This document shows, one piece after another, positions 1 to 5,787 of a stretch of 12,090 nucleotides of DNA. The DNA comes from Salinirussus sp. Its GTDB lineage: Archaea; Halobacteriota; Halobacteria; Halobacteriales; Haloarculaceae. The DNA lies in the NCBI GenBank assembly GCA_028275005.1, contig JAQCNN010000276.1, positions 1 through 12,090 of the forward strand. The letters run 5' to 3'. The notes beneath the pieces were generated by a model that made no database searches, was not told where the DNA came from, and saw only the letters and a list, made by a program, of their open reading frames with translations. The position numbers and the translations under genes are program-made. Numbering within the stretch: the stretch's first letter is position 1; every line of letters begins with the position of its first letter.

Positions 1-466
1 TCACCGTCCGCGGCCCCGCATCGAGGGTCGTCCCGCCGTACATGTCGGTGATGGCGTTGACCTCGTCGGGCCGGTCGCCGTCGACCTTCAGGATGACCAG
101 TTCGCGCTGGACGGCCTGGTCGTCCAACTCGCGGACCGAGACCACGGGAATACGCTTTTCGAGTTGCTTCTTCGCCTGGTCGACCCCCGGCTGGGGCTCC
201 TCGATGACGATCGTCATTCGCGCGAGGTCGTCGTCGATAGTCCCGCCGACAGTGAGGGACTCGATGTTGAACTGTCGGCGGCTGAACAGCCCCGATATCT
301 CGGCGAGCACGCCGGGTTCGTGTTTCACGAGCGCCGAGAGCACCGTCCGTTCGGAGGGGTGCTCGGCCTCGGCCTCGGGGTCGATACGGATGCCGTCGTC
401 GTTGCGCCGGCCGTCGGGTAGCCGGCGGTCGTCCGGCCCGGGGCCGGGGAGTTCGCCTCGTGTCAT
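1..466 (-). CDS. ilvN: Acetolactate synthase small (regulatory) subunit, partial
   Basis: This is the regulatory subunit of acetolactate synthase, the first common enzyme of valine and isoleucine synthesis; it binds the catalytic subunit and usually confers feedback control by valine. About 155 residues are visible and the C-terminus lies beyond the window edge. An ACT domain starts near residue 40 (TVLSALVKHEPGVLAEISGL) and continues with FSRRQFNIESLTVGGT, a signature of IlvN/IlvH. Residues 1-37 are an acidic, Pro/Gly-rich extension typical of haloarchaea. The ATG at 466-464 overlaps the ilvB stop (ATGA) and has a GGAG Shine-Dalgarno at 475-472, so translation is probably coupled to ilvB. 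Family assignment is firm; valine sensitivity is inferred from the family. Confidence 0.95.
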   Translation of the reverse strand, partial: MTRGELPGPGPDDRRLPDGRRNDDGIRIDPEAEAEHPSERTVLSALVKHEPGVLAEISGLFSRRQFNIESLTVGGTIDDDLARMTIVIEEPQPGVDQAKKQLEKRIPVVSVRELDDQAVQRELVILKVDGDRPDEVNAITDMYGGTTLDAGPRTV

Positions 467-2271
467 AGTTGCTCCAGGTGGTCCTCGTTCAGCGCAAACC
501 GTGCGTTGTTGCCCCCACTCGGAACCATGGGGTAGACGTTCTCGGCCGGGTCGATGACCGCGTCGACCACCGAGGGCCCGTCGTACTCGCGGGCCTGCTG
601 AATGGTCTCCTCGACATCGTCGTGGGATTCGAGCCGCAGGCCCTGGGCCCCGTAGGCCTCCGCGAGCTTGTCGAACTGCGGAACCCACGGATACTCCGAG
701 GCCATCCGCCGGCCCTCGTAGAAGCCGTCCTGCCACTGCCTGACCATCCCGACCGCCTCGTTGTTCAACACGACGACCGTGATGTCCAGGTTCTCCCGCA
801 CCGCAACCGTCAGCTCCTGGCTGGTCATCAGGAACGAGCCATCACCGTCGAAGGCCACCACCTCGCGGTCGGGGGCGGCCAGCTTCGCGCCGATGGCCGC
901 CGGGACCGCGTAGCCCATCGTCCCCAGCCCGTGGGAGGTGACCCAGGTGCGGGGCTCGGTCCAGGTCCAGTACTGCCAGGCCCACATCTGGTGCTGGCCA
1001 ACACCGGCGGCGACGACCGTGTCCGCAGGCGTCAGGTCGTCGTACGTCTCGACGACGTACTGTGGCTTGAGGGGGTCGTCCTCCGGCATCTCGTAGTCCA
1101 TCGGATACTCCCGTTTCCAGGTCTCACACTGTTCGAGCCACTCGTCGGCGTCGGGGGAGCCGGGCATCCCCTCGGCCAGCTGGTCGAGCACCGCCGCCGC
1201 GTCACCTAGGAGCGGGTAGTCGGCCTCGACGTTCTTGCTGATCTCGGCGGGGTCGATGTCGACGTGGATGATCTCCGCGTCGGCCGCGAACGTACGCACG
1301 TCGCCGGTCAGCCGGTCGTCAAAGCGGGTCCCAACCGCCAGCAGGCAGTCCGTCAACGAGACCGCGAGGTTGGCGTAGCCCGTACCGTGCATCCCCGCGA
1401 TCTCCAGCGAAAGGTCGTGGTCCTCCGGGAACGCGCCCGTCCCGGGCATCGTCGTGATCACCGGGATCTCGTGGTCGATGGCGAACTCGCGGAGTTCCTC
1501 GCTGGCCTCCGCCTTGATCACCCCACCGCCGGCCAGGATGACCGGTCTGTCCGCGTCCGCAAGCACCTCGGCGGCCGTCGCCACGTGTTGGGGGTCGGCG
1601 CGCTCGGGGGGCTGGTAGGTGTCGGGTGTCTCCGGCAGCCCCGGCTCCACGTCTGTCTCCCCCTGGGTGACGTCCTTTGGCAGGTCGACGAGCGTCGGAC
1701 CCTGTCGGCCGTCGTTTGCCAGCGCCCACGCCGTGCCGACGTCTGTCCCGACCGTGTCGGCATCCTCGGCGAAGGTGTTGTGCTTCGTGACCGGCTGGGT
1801 GACGCCGATGGTGTCGGTCTCCTGGAAGGCGTCGTTGCCGACAAAGTCCGTCGGGACCTGGCCGGTCAGCGCGACCAGCGGGTCCGAGTCCATGCTGGCG
1901 TCGGCCAGCCCGGTCACGAGGTTGGTCGCCCCCGGCCCCGAGGTGGCCATGCAGACGCCCGGGTCACCGGTGACGATCCCGTAGGCGTCGGCGGCGTGGG
2001 CCGCACCCTGCTCGTGGGCCATCGTGACGTGAGTCATCTCCTCGCTGCGGTACAGCGCGTCGTAGACGGGCATGATCGCCCCGCCCTGGACACCGAAGAG
2101 GTACTCGACGCCCGCGTTCTCGAGTGCGCGGACGACCCCGTCCGCGCCGGTCGCTGCGGGCCCGGGGTCCTGTTCGGCGTCCGGTGTCTGCTCCGCGTCT
2201 ATCTCTGCGTCGGCCTCGGCGGCCTCGGCGTCCTGTTCGTCCTCCTTTGGGACGGACGCTCGCTCGCTCAT
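463..2271 (-). CDS. ilvB: Acetolactate synthase large (catalytic) subunit
   Basis: A thiamine diphosphate enzyme that condenses two pyruvates to acetolactate, or pyruvate with 2-oxobutyrate to acetohydroxybutyrate. At 602 residues it has the usual three domains. The catalytic Glu is residue 87 in AHEQGAAHAADAYG. The cofactor motif runs from GDGSF (476-480) to the NN pair (503-504). QWQDGFYEGR (512-521) carries the Trp linked in other species to herbicide binding, and MVPSGGNNARF lies near the C-terminus. Residues 1-40 form a very acidic, low-complexity extension absent from bacterial homologues. The ATG at 2271 is supported by GGAGG at 2283-2279, seven bases upstream. The upstream frame stays open to a TAG at 2361-2359 but has Cys/His-rich, non-halophilic composition, so I do not include it. 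It lies downstream of the synthase gene and overlaps ilvN by four bases. Confidence 0.97.
   Translation of the reverse strand: MSERASVPKEDEQDAEAAEADAEIDAEQTPDAEQDPGPAATGADGVVRALENAGVEYLFGVQGGAIMPVYDALYRSEEMTHVTMAHEQGAAHAADAYGIVTGDPGVCMATSGPGATNLVTGLADASMDSDPLVALTGQVPTDFVGNDAFQETDTIGVTQPVTKHNTFAEDADTVGTDVGTAWALANDGRQGPTLVDLPKDVTQGETDVEPGLPETPDTYQPPERADPQHVATAAEVLADADRPVILAGGGVIKAEASEELREFAIDHEIPVITTMPGTGAFPEDHDLSLEIAGMHGTGYANLAVSLTDCLLAVGTRFDDRLTGDVRTFAADAEIIHVDIDPAEISKNVEADYPLLGDAAAVLDQLAEGMPGSPDADEWLEQCETWKREYPMDYEMPEDDPLKPQYVVETYDDLTPADTVVAAGVGQHQMWAWQYWTWTEPRTWVTSHGLGTMGYAVPAAIGAKLAAPDREVVAFDGDGSFLMTSQELTVAVRENLDITVVVLNNEAVGMVRQWQDGFYEGRRMASEYPWVPQFDKLAEAYGAQGLRLESHDDVEETIQQAREYDGPSVVDAVIDPAENVYPMVPSGGNNARFALNEDHLEQL
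472..475 (-). promoter_or_regulatory. Ribosome binding site of ilvN
   Basis: GGAG on the minus strand lies five bases before the ilvN ATG, inside the last codons of ilvB. With the ATGA stop/start overlap it indicates that ilvN is translated from the ilvB message rather than from its own leaderless transcript. Confidence 0.6.
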
Positions 2272-2278
2272 CGGCGTC

Positions 2279-2283
2279 CCTCC
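2279..2283 (-). promoter_or_regulatory. Shine-Dalgarno site of ilvB
   Basis: GGAGG on the minus strand, seven bases before the ilvB ATG, complements the 3' end of archaeal 16S rRNA. Most first genes in this window have a core promoter box 24-30 bases before the ATG and probably no leader; ilvB instead has a Shine-Dalgarno site and a promoter about 185 bases upstream. This fits a real 5' untranslated leader of about 160 bases. Confidence 0.65.
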
Positions 2284-2358
2284 GCTGTGTGTGTGTGCTG
2301 CATAGTGACTACAACATTGTTGTCGACGGTACGGGCCGGTGGAGAAATGTGATGGGGG

Positions 2359-2427
2359 CTACAGCGCCCCTACGATACTCACGCGGCTGGCAACGGCACG
2401 GACGGCGCGGCCAGCATCGGGTGTCAT
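2359..2427 (-). CDS. Possible leader peptide upstream of ilvB (22 codons)
   Basis: An ATG at 2427-2425 lies about 29 bases after the centre of the TATA box, where a leaderless message would begin. The ORF ends with TAG at 2361-2359, within the 3' arm of a hairpin. The last 14 residues (VRAVASRVSIVGAL) contain six branched-chain residues (four Val, one Ile, one Leu), like the leader peptides that attenuate bacterial ilv operons. Over the whole peptide the excess is small, because haloarchaeal proteins are Val-rich anyway. It is in frame with ilvB, separated by the single TAG. It could be chance; no expression evidence is available. Confidence 0.3.
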   Translation of the reverse strand: MTPDAGRAVRAVASRVSIVGAL

Positions 2428-2453
2428 CAGTACGAACGTCAGTTAGCCGCGGG

Positions 2454-2459
2454 ATATAA
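2454..2459 (-). promoter_or_regulatory. TATA box of ilvB operon
   Basis: The minus strand reads CGCTTATATCCC, with TTATAT as the core. It is the only strongly AT-rich hexamer in an otherwise GC-rich gap between the synthase gene and ilvB. The expected start of transcription is near 2430. It suggests ilvBN can be transcribed separately from the synthase gene. The rest of the gap (2460-2559) shows no feature I can name. Confidence 0.6.
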
Positions 2460-2559
2460 GCGTTCCGTGATCCGCGGCCCCGGTCGGCGGGCGCAGAGCT
2501 CGGGCTGTTCGCCGGCGGCTGCTGACCGGTGGCTGCGGGGGCGGAGGCGGGCATCGACC

Positions 2560-3784
2560 CTACGCCCGAACCTCCTCTTCGGCCTGTTCGACGCCGACCT
2601 CGCGGGCGAACTTCTCCAGTTCGTCGACCGTGACCCGCTGGGCCTCCGCGCCAAAGTCCTTCACACGACGGGTGACCTCCCGGACGTCGTCGTCGGTCGG
2701 GTCGTACCCGGCCTCCTCGAGGCGCTCGCGGACGGAGTGCTGGCCGGTGTGTTTGCCAAGCACCAGCTCCCGTTCGGCGCCGACCATCTCCGGCGTCATC
2801 ACACCGGGCTCGAAGGTGTCGGAGTTCTCGATGACCCCGGCGGCGTGGATGCCGCTCTCGTGGGAAAAGGCGTTGTCGCCGACGACGGGCTTGTTGCCCG
2901 GCACCGGGACGTCGCTTTTCTCCTCGATGACCCGGGAAACCTCGGCGATCGCCGTCGTATCGGTCCCGGTGTCGACGTTGTACAGCGACTCAAGCGCCAT
3001 CACGACCTCCTCGTAGGCGGCGTTACCGGCCCGTTCGCCGATGCCGTTGACCGACACCTGCGCCTGGGCCGCGCCGGCCTCGTAGCCCGCCAGGGCGTTG
3101 GCCGCCGCCAGCCCGAAGTCGTCGTGGGTGTGGACATCGACACGCGCGTCGACCGTCGCGTCGACGACCCGCTCGACCAGTTTCGCAAAGCGGGTTGGCG
3201 TCGCCACCCCGACCGTGTCGGGGATGTTGAGCCAGTCCGCGCCCGCCCGCGTGGTCGTCTCCACGATGTCGAGCAGATACTCCTCGCTGGTCCGGGTCGC
3301 GTCCATCGGCGAGAACATGCACTCGACACCGGCTTCCTTCACGCGCTCGACGGACTCGACGGCACGCTCGCGCACCTGGTCGCGGGTGGCGTGCATCGAA
3401 TCCTCGATCTGGACGTCGCTGGTGGACACGAAGACGTGTACCAGGTCGACCCCCGAGTCGAGCGCGGCCTCGATATCCTCCTCGACCACACGCGCCAGCC
3501 CACAGACCGTCGTGTGGCTGGCAGCGGCGATATCCCGTACCGCCTCGAACTCCGCGTCACTGTTGACGGGGAACCCCGCCTCGATGACGTGGGTTCCCAT
3601 CCCGTCTAGCAGCGCGGCTATCTCCCGTTTGTCCTCGTACGAGAATGAGGTTCGTGGCGTCTGTTCGCCGTCGCGAAGCGTGGTGTCGAAAACCCGTGCG
3701 TCCTGTATCTCGGACGTGCTATCCAGAGTACCCTGGAAGAACTCGATCCGCCGGGGTTCCCGACGTGCCCTCTGTATTGGACAT
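2560..3784 (-). CDS. leuA: 2-Isopropylmalate/citramalate synthase (LeuA/CimA type), apparent N-terminal frameshift
   Basis: A DRE-TIM metallolyase-family synthase that adds acetyl-CoA to a 2-oxo acid: 2-oxoisovalerate for leucine, or pyruvate for citramalate and isoleucine. The catalytic FDTTLRDGEQ motif lies near residues 33-42, the metal-binding HTHDDFGLA about 185 residues later, then NGIGERAGNAAYEEV and HESGIHAAGV. At about 407 residues it lacks the C-terminal allosteric domain of long LeuA proteins, so LeuA and CimA cannot be separated by sequence alone; the ilvBN neighbourhood suits either. The promoter (3819-3812) and ATG (3784) begin MSNTEGTSGTP, but that frame stops at TAG 3721-3719. 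The enzyme frame has no ATG, GTG or TTG before the internal ATG at 3600. The frames join if one base is removed from the CCCCGG run at about 3757-3750. Starting at 3600 would delete the catalytic motif. Confidence 0.85.
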
Positions 3785-3811
3785 AAGCGTCTGGTAAAGC
3801 GCGAGCCTCAT

Positions 3812-3819
3812 ATATAAAT
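3812..3819 (-). promoter_or_regulatory. TATA box of leuA
   Basis: The minus strand reads ATTTATATATGAGG, one of the clearest TATA boxes in the window. Transcription should begin near 3789, about five bases before the ATG at 3784. This supports 3784 as the real translation start and makes the later change of frame more significant. A CACGGG/CCCGTG inverted repeat (3847-3852 and 3860-3865, seven-base loop) lies just upstream and could be an operator. Confidence 0.65.
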
Positions 3820-3942
3820 CTGTCTGGCTGGCGACGGGCGTGTCAACACGGGCCATACCCCCGTGGCACGGCCCGACAGCGGTGACTGATGCGAGCCAGG
3901 GCCGGCAATCGGCGGCTATCGAGTGGGAGCCTCGCCGGGGGG

Positions 3943-3947
3943 TTTTT
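3943..3947 (+). promoter_or_regulatory. T-rich core promoter of the 99-residue protein gene
   Basis: TTTTTGC stands out in GC-rich DNA about 27 bases before the ATG at 3972, the spacing expected for a leaderless haloarchaeal transcript. The same TTTTGC or TTTTTGC word precedes the next plus-strand gene and aroA at similar distances. Confidence 0.45.
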
Positions 3948-3971
3948 GCCCCTCGCTGCCGAGGTGGGCGC

Positions 3972-4271
3972 ATGAGCGAATTCGACGGGCTCGACCTCCA
4001 GTCGGTCGAGGACGAACTGGACGCCGACGACGGGACGGGTGCCGGGCGGGTCGTTCTCGGCGTCCTGGACGGAAACACCCCACCCGAGGAGTGGGTGGAG
4101 ACGGTCGGGTCGGGGGCAGTGCTCGTGCTCAACGTGACCGGGGACCTGAACGAACTCGCGGCGGGGTTTGCCAGCCAGATAAAGGAGGCGGGCGGGGAGC
4201 TGATGCACTTTCGGGGGTTTCTGGTCGTCTCCCCGCCCGCGGTCGACATCGACGCCAGCCGGCTCGACTGA
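3972..4271 (+). CDS. Small conserved haloarchaeal protein (DUF5779-like)
   Basis: A 99-residue acidic protein of unknown function. The pattern of VVLGVLDG near residue 28, LVLNVTGDLNELAAGFASQIKE in the middle and HFRGFLVVSPP near the end matches, from memory, a small family confined to haloarchaea (DUF5779). I see no catalytic motif, Cys cluster, signal peptide or membrane segment; alternating hydrophobic strands and one helix suggest a small alpha/beta fold. The ATG is chosen because a T-rich promoter box lies 27 bases upstream. It is divergent from leuA and 77 bases before the next gene in the same direction, which has its own promoter box. Confidence 0.8.
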   Translation: MSEFDGLDLQSVEDELDADDGTGAGRVVLGVLDGNTPPEEWVETVGSGAVLVLNVTGDLNELAAGFASQIKEAGGELMHFRGFLVVSPPAVDIDASRLD

Positions 4272-4318
4272 GCCGCGTGCCCGCCCGCGCCAGGTGTGGC
4301 GGACGCGTTTGGCACCCA

Positions 4319-4323
4319 TTTTT
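4319..4323 (+). promoter_or_regulatory. T-rich core promoter of the MBL-like gene
   Basis: CATTTTTGCGC lies 28 bases before the ATG at 4349 and shares its TTTTTGC core with the box at 3943-3949. It indicates separate, leaderless transcription rather than an operon with the 99-residue protein. Confidence 0.45.
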
Positions 4324-4348
4324 GCGCACGGGGCTCGTAGCTGGAGAC

Positions 4349-5038
4349 ATGCCGATGAAAGCCTCCGGTCCGGCAACCGACTGGCAGGAGATCGACCGGT
4401 TCGAGAACGGCGCACGCGGGGCGGGCTGGGTCGCCTACCCCGAGGAGCGCATGCAGCGGGCGAGCCACGCACTCGCCGCCGACGATGGCGTCTACGTGGT
4501 CGACCCCGTCGACGCCGAGGGGGTCGACGACCTCCTGACGGAGTTCGGCGAGGTTGCCGGTGTCGTCGTCCTGTTGGACCGGCACAAGCGCGACGCGGCC
4601 AGTGTTGCCCGCCGTCACGACGTCCCGGTCTACGTTCCGGACGTCATGGCCGGTATCACCGACGACATAGACGCGGAGACGACGGTCGTTCGCCACGACA
4701 TCGACGGGTCGGGCCTCGCCGTCCACGGGGTCATCGACAATCCGCTCTGGAGCGAGGCGGCACTCTACAGCGAGGACGACGGGACACTGGTCGTCGCCGA
4801 GGCGGTTGGCACGGGGAGCTACTTCCTGGCGGGTGACGAACGCCTCGGGGTTCACCCGGCGCTCCGGATAACACCGCCAAAGCGGCTCCGCCGGTTCGAC
4901 GCCGAACGCCTCCTCGTCGGCCACGGTGAGGGGGTCCTCACCGACGCGGCCTCGGCGGTCGACGACGCGGTCTCGGGCGCCCGCGGCCGCGCACCACGAC
5001 TCTACGCACAGACGCTTCGCTCTTTCCTGCCGGTCTGA
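4349..5038 (+). CDS. Probable degenerate metallo-beta-lactamase-fold protein
   Basis: A 229-residue soluble protein with no assigned function. The segment VVVLLDRHKRDAASVARRHDVPVYVP (residues 72-97, in two halves around RHKRD at 78-82) has the rhythm of the MBL motif HxHxDH followed by an Ala-rich helix and a strand, but only one His remains. Later, VAEAVGTGSYFLAGDERLGVHP and LLVGHGEGV (188-196) resemble the late MBL loops, including the conserved GHG. With the metal ligands mostly missing, hydrolase activity is doubtful and a binding or structural role is more likely. The ATG is supported by the upstream T-rich box. Its stop codon lies in an arm of the inverted repeat shared with padR. Fold assignment is inference. 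Confidence 0.7.
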   Translation: MPMKASGPATDWQEIDRFENGARGAGWVAYPEERMQRASHALAADDGVYVVDPVDAEGVDDLLTEFGEVAGVVVLLDRHKRDAASVARRHDVPVYVPDVMAGITDDIDAETTVVRHDIDGSGLAVHGVIDNPLWSEAALYSEDDGTLVVAEAVGTGSYFLAGDERLGVHPALRITPPKRLRRFDAERLLVGHGEGVLTDAASAVDDAVSGARGRAPRLYAQTLRSFLPV

Positions 5039-5087
5039 GACCGGGACCGACCCGCCGGCGGGGCCCGGAGCCCCAGCCCCGGTCTCA
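5036..5087. terminator. Shared bidirectional hairpin between convergent genes
   Basis: TGAGACCGGG at 5036-5045 is the exact reverse complement of CCCGGTCTCA at 5078-5087. Each arm contains the stop codon of one of the two convergent genes (TGA at 5036-5038 on plus, TGA at 5087-5085 on minus). Inside lie a perfect palindrome CCCGCCGGCGGG (5051-5062) and GGGGC/GCCCC pairing. It fills the whole 46-base gap and should fold strongly in either transcript, so I read it as a two-way terminator or 3'-end stabiliser. No U-tract is present. Confidence 0.5.
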
Positions 5088-5645
5088 GCCGTCCATCGAT
5101 GCCTTCGACCCACACTCCGGTTCGACCTGGTCGCGGAGTCGCTGCACCCACCGCAGCTGTGCGTCGAGCAGGTCGGCGGTGAGTTCGACCAACTCCATGC
5201 GGTAGCTCTCGTGGGACGGGAGCTCCTCGCGGTGCATCGTCGCGATACCGAGCCACTCGTTTCGGGCCTCGTGGAACTGGTCCTCGAGGTGTGCCAGTTC
5301 CGCGGCCTGCTCGTCGGCGGGGAGGTGGTGGAGAAAGCCGAGTTTGACCAGGAAGTGTGGACGGTGTGCGGGGTCGTCGACCGCCGCGACCGGCTCGCGA
5401 AGCAGTGTCCGCAACCGGTCGTGACCCTGGTCGGTGAGCGAGCACGTGCCGGCCTCGGCGGTGTAGGCCTCCGTCACGTGGCCGCTGTCACGGAGGCGGG
5501 CGAGTGTCGGGTCTAGCCGGCCCCGGCCGACGAACTGGTGACGCCCGAAGTTGTGGTTGAACCGCTCCTGGAGGTCGGCGGCGGCGCCATCACGCTCCGC
5601 GAGGAGACCGAGCACGCCGAGTTCGATGACAGAGTCCCGTTGCAT
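5085..5645 (-). CDS. PadR-family transcriptional regulator
   Basis: A 186-residue DNA-binding protein. Residues 3-80 form the winged helix: ELGVLGLLAERDGAAADLQERF (8-29), then RLDPTLARLRDSGHV (43-57), matching the recognition helix, and CSLTDQGHDRL (68-78) in place of the usual Y-x-LT-x-x-G. Residues 95-175 are helical, rich in Glu, Leu and His, like the PadR C-terminal dimerisation domain. The ATG at 5645 begins directly at the conserved domain; an upstream open extension has no domain-like sequence. It is divergent from the gene at 5788, and an inverted repeat lies in its promoter, so self-repression is plausible. Its ligand and targets cannot be read from sequence. Confidence 0.85.
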   Translation of the reverse strand: MQRDSVIELGVLGLLAERDGAAADLQERFNHNFGRHQFVGRGRLDPTLARLRDSGHVTEAYTAEAGTCSLTDQGHDRLRTLLREPVAAVDDPAHRPHFLVKLGFLHHLPADEQAAELAHLEDQFHEARNEWLGIATMHREELPSHESYRMELVELTADLLDAQLRWVQRLRDQVEPECGSKASMDG

Positions 5646-5670
5646 GGGGTATCGTGACCCATTCACAGGG

Positions 5671-5686
5671 CAGTCTGAAGAGACTG
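5671..5686. promoter_or_regulatory. Candidate PadR operator (inverted repeat)
   Basis: CAGTCT-GAAG-AGACTG is a perfect six-base inverted repeat with a four-base spacer. It is centred 33 bases before the padR ATG, where the core promoter of a leaderless gene should sit. Occupancy would block padR transcription. It is about 100 bases from the divergent gene at 5788. Binding is inferred from position only. Confidence 0.4.
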
Positions 5687-5787
5687 TCGCCGGTGACCGG
5701 TCGTACGGTGTCCGCCGAGCCACACCGGCGACGGCCCGCGACCGGCCGGGGCCGGCGATTGAAGTAGCCACCACCCGTACTCCGGCC

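Larger units (their letters stand above)
2272..2430 (-). promoter_or_regulatory. Long ilvB leader with short ORFs and two hairpins
   Basis: If transcription starts about 26 bases after the TATA box, the message has a leader of about 160 bases. Within it I see a possible 22-codon ORF (2427-2359). A hairpin overlaps the ORF stop: GGGGC at 2370-2366 pairs with GCCCC at 2359-2355 around a six-base loop. A second hairpin lies at 2323-2311, ACAAC/GTTGT with a three-base loop. An 11-codon ORF starting with ATG at 2303 has its TGA overlapping the ilvB ATG. The arrangement resembles an attenuator or translational control region, but neither hairpin is followed by a clear U-run. Function is inference. 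Confidence 0.4.

Noticed and set aside
2288..2300. GTGTGTGTGTG run upstream of ilvB as a regulatory repeat
   Set aside because: It is a short low-complexity dinucleotide run with no symmetry and lies between the second hairpin and the Shine-Dalgarno site; I cannot support a function.
1264..2352. Long plus-strand open frame opposite ilvB
   Set aside because: It is a shadow of high-GC coding DNA: Arg/Gly/Val-rich, no domain pattern, and fully antisense to a gene with intact catalytic motifs.
2355..2370. Hairpin in the ilvB leader as a simple intrinsic terminator
   Set aside because: The stem is only five base pairs and no U-rich run follows; a switch or translational role fits no worse, so I left it inside the leader feature.
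2560..3600. leuA starting at the internal ATG at 3600
   Set aside because: The 61 upstream codons in the same frame encode the catalytic FDTTLRDGEQ, so a protein starting at 3600 would lack the active site.
2467..3609. 380-codon plus-strand open frame opposite leuA
   Set aside because: The opposite strand encodes clear DRE-TIM synthase motifs; this frame has no recognisable family and results from third-position GC bias.
3719..5113. 464-codon minus-strand open frame spanning two plus-strand genes
   Set aside because: Most of it is antisense to the conserved 99- and 229-residue proteins. Only its last 21 codons, from the ATG at 3784, matter, as the start of leuA before the frame change.
5551..5787. 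Upstream extension of the gene at 5788
   Set aside because: The frame is open, but the residues are Arg/Ser-rich, unlike the acidic downstream part, and would overlap the divergent padR gene and its promoter.
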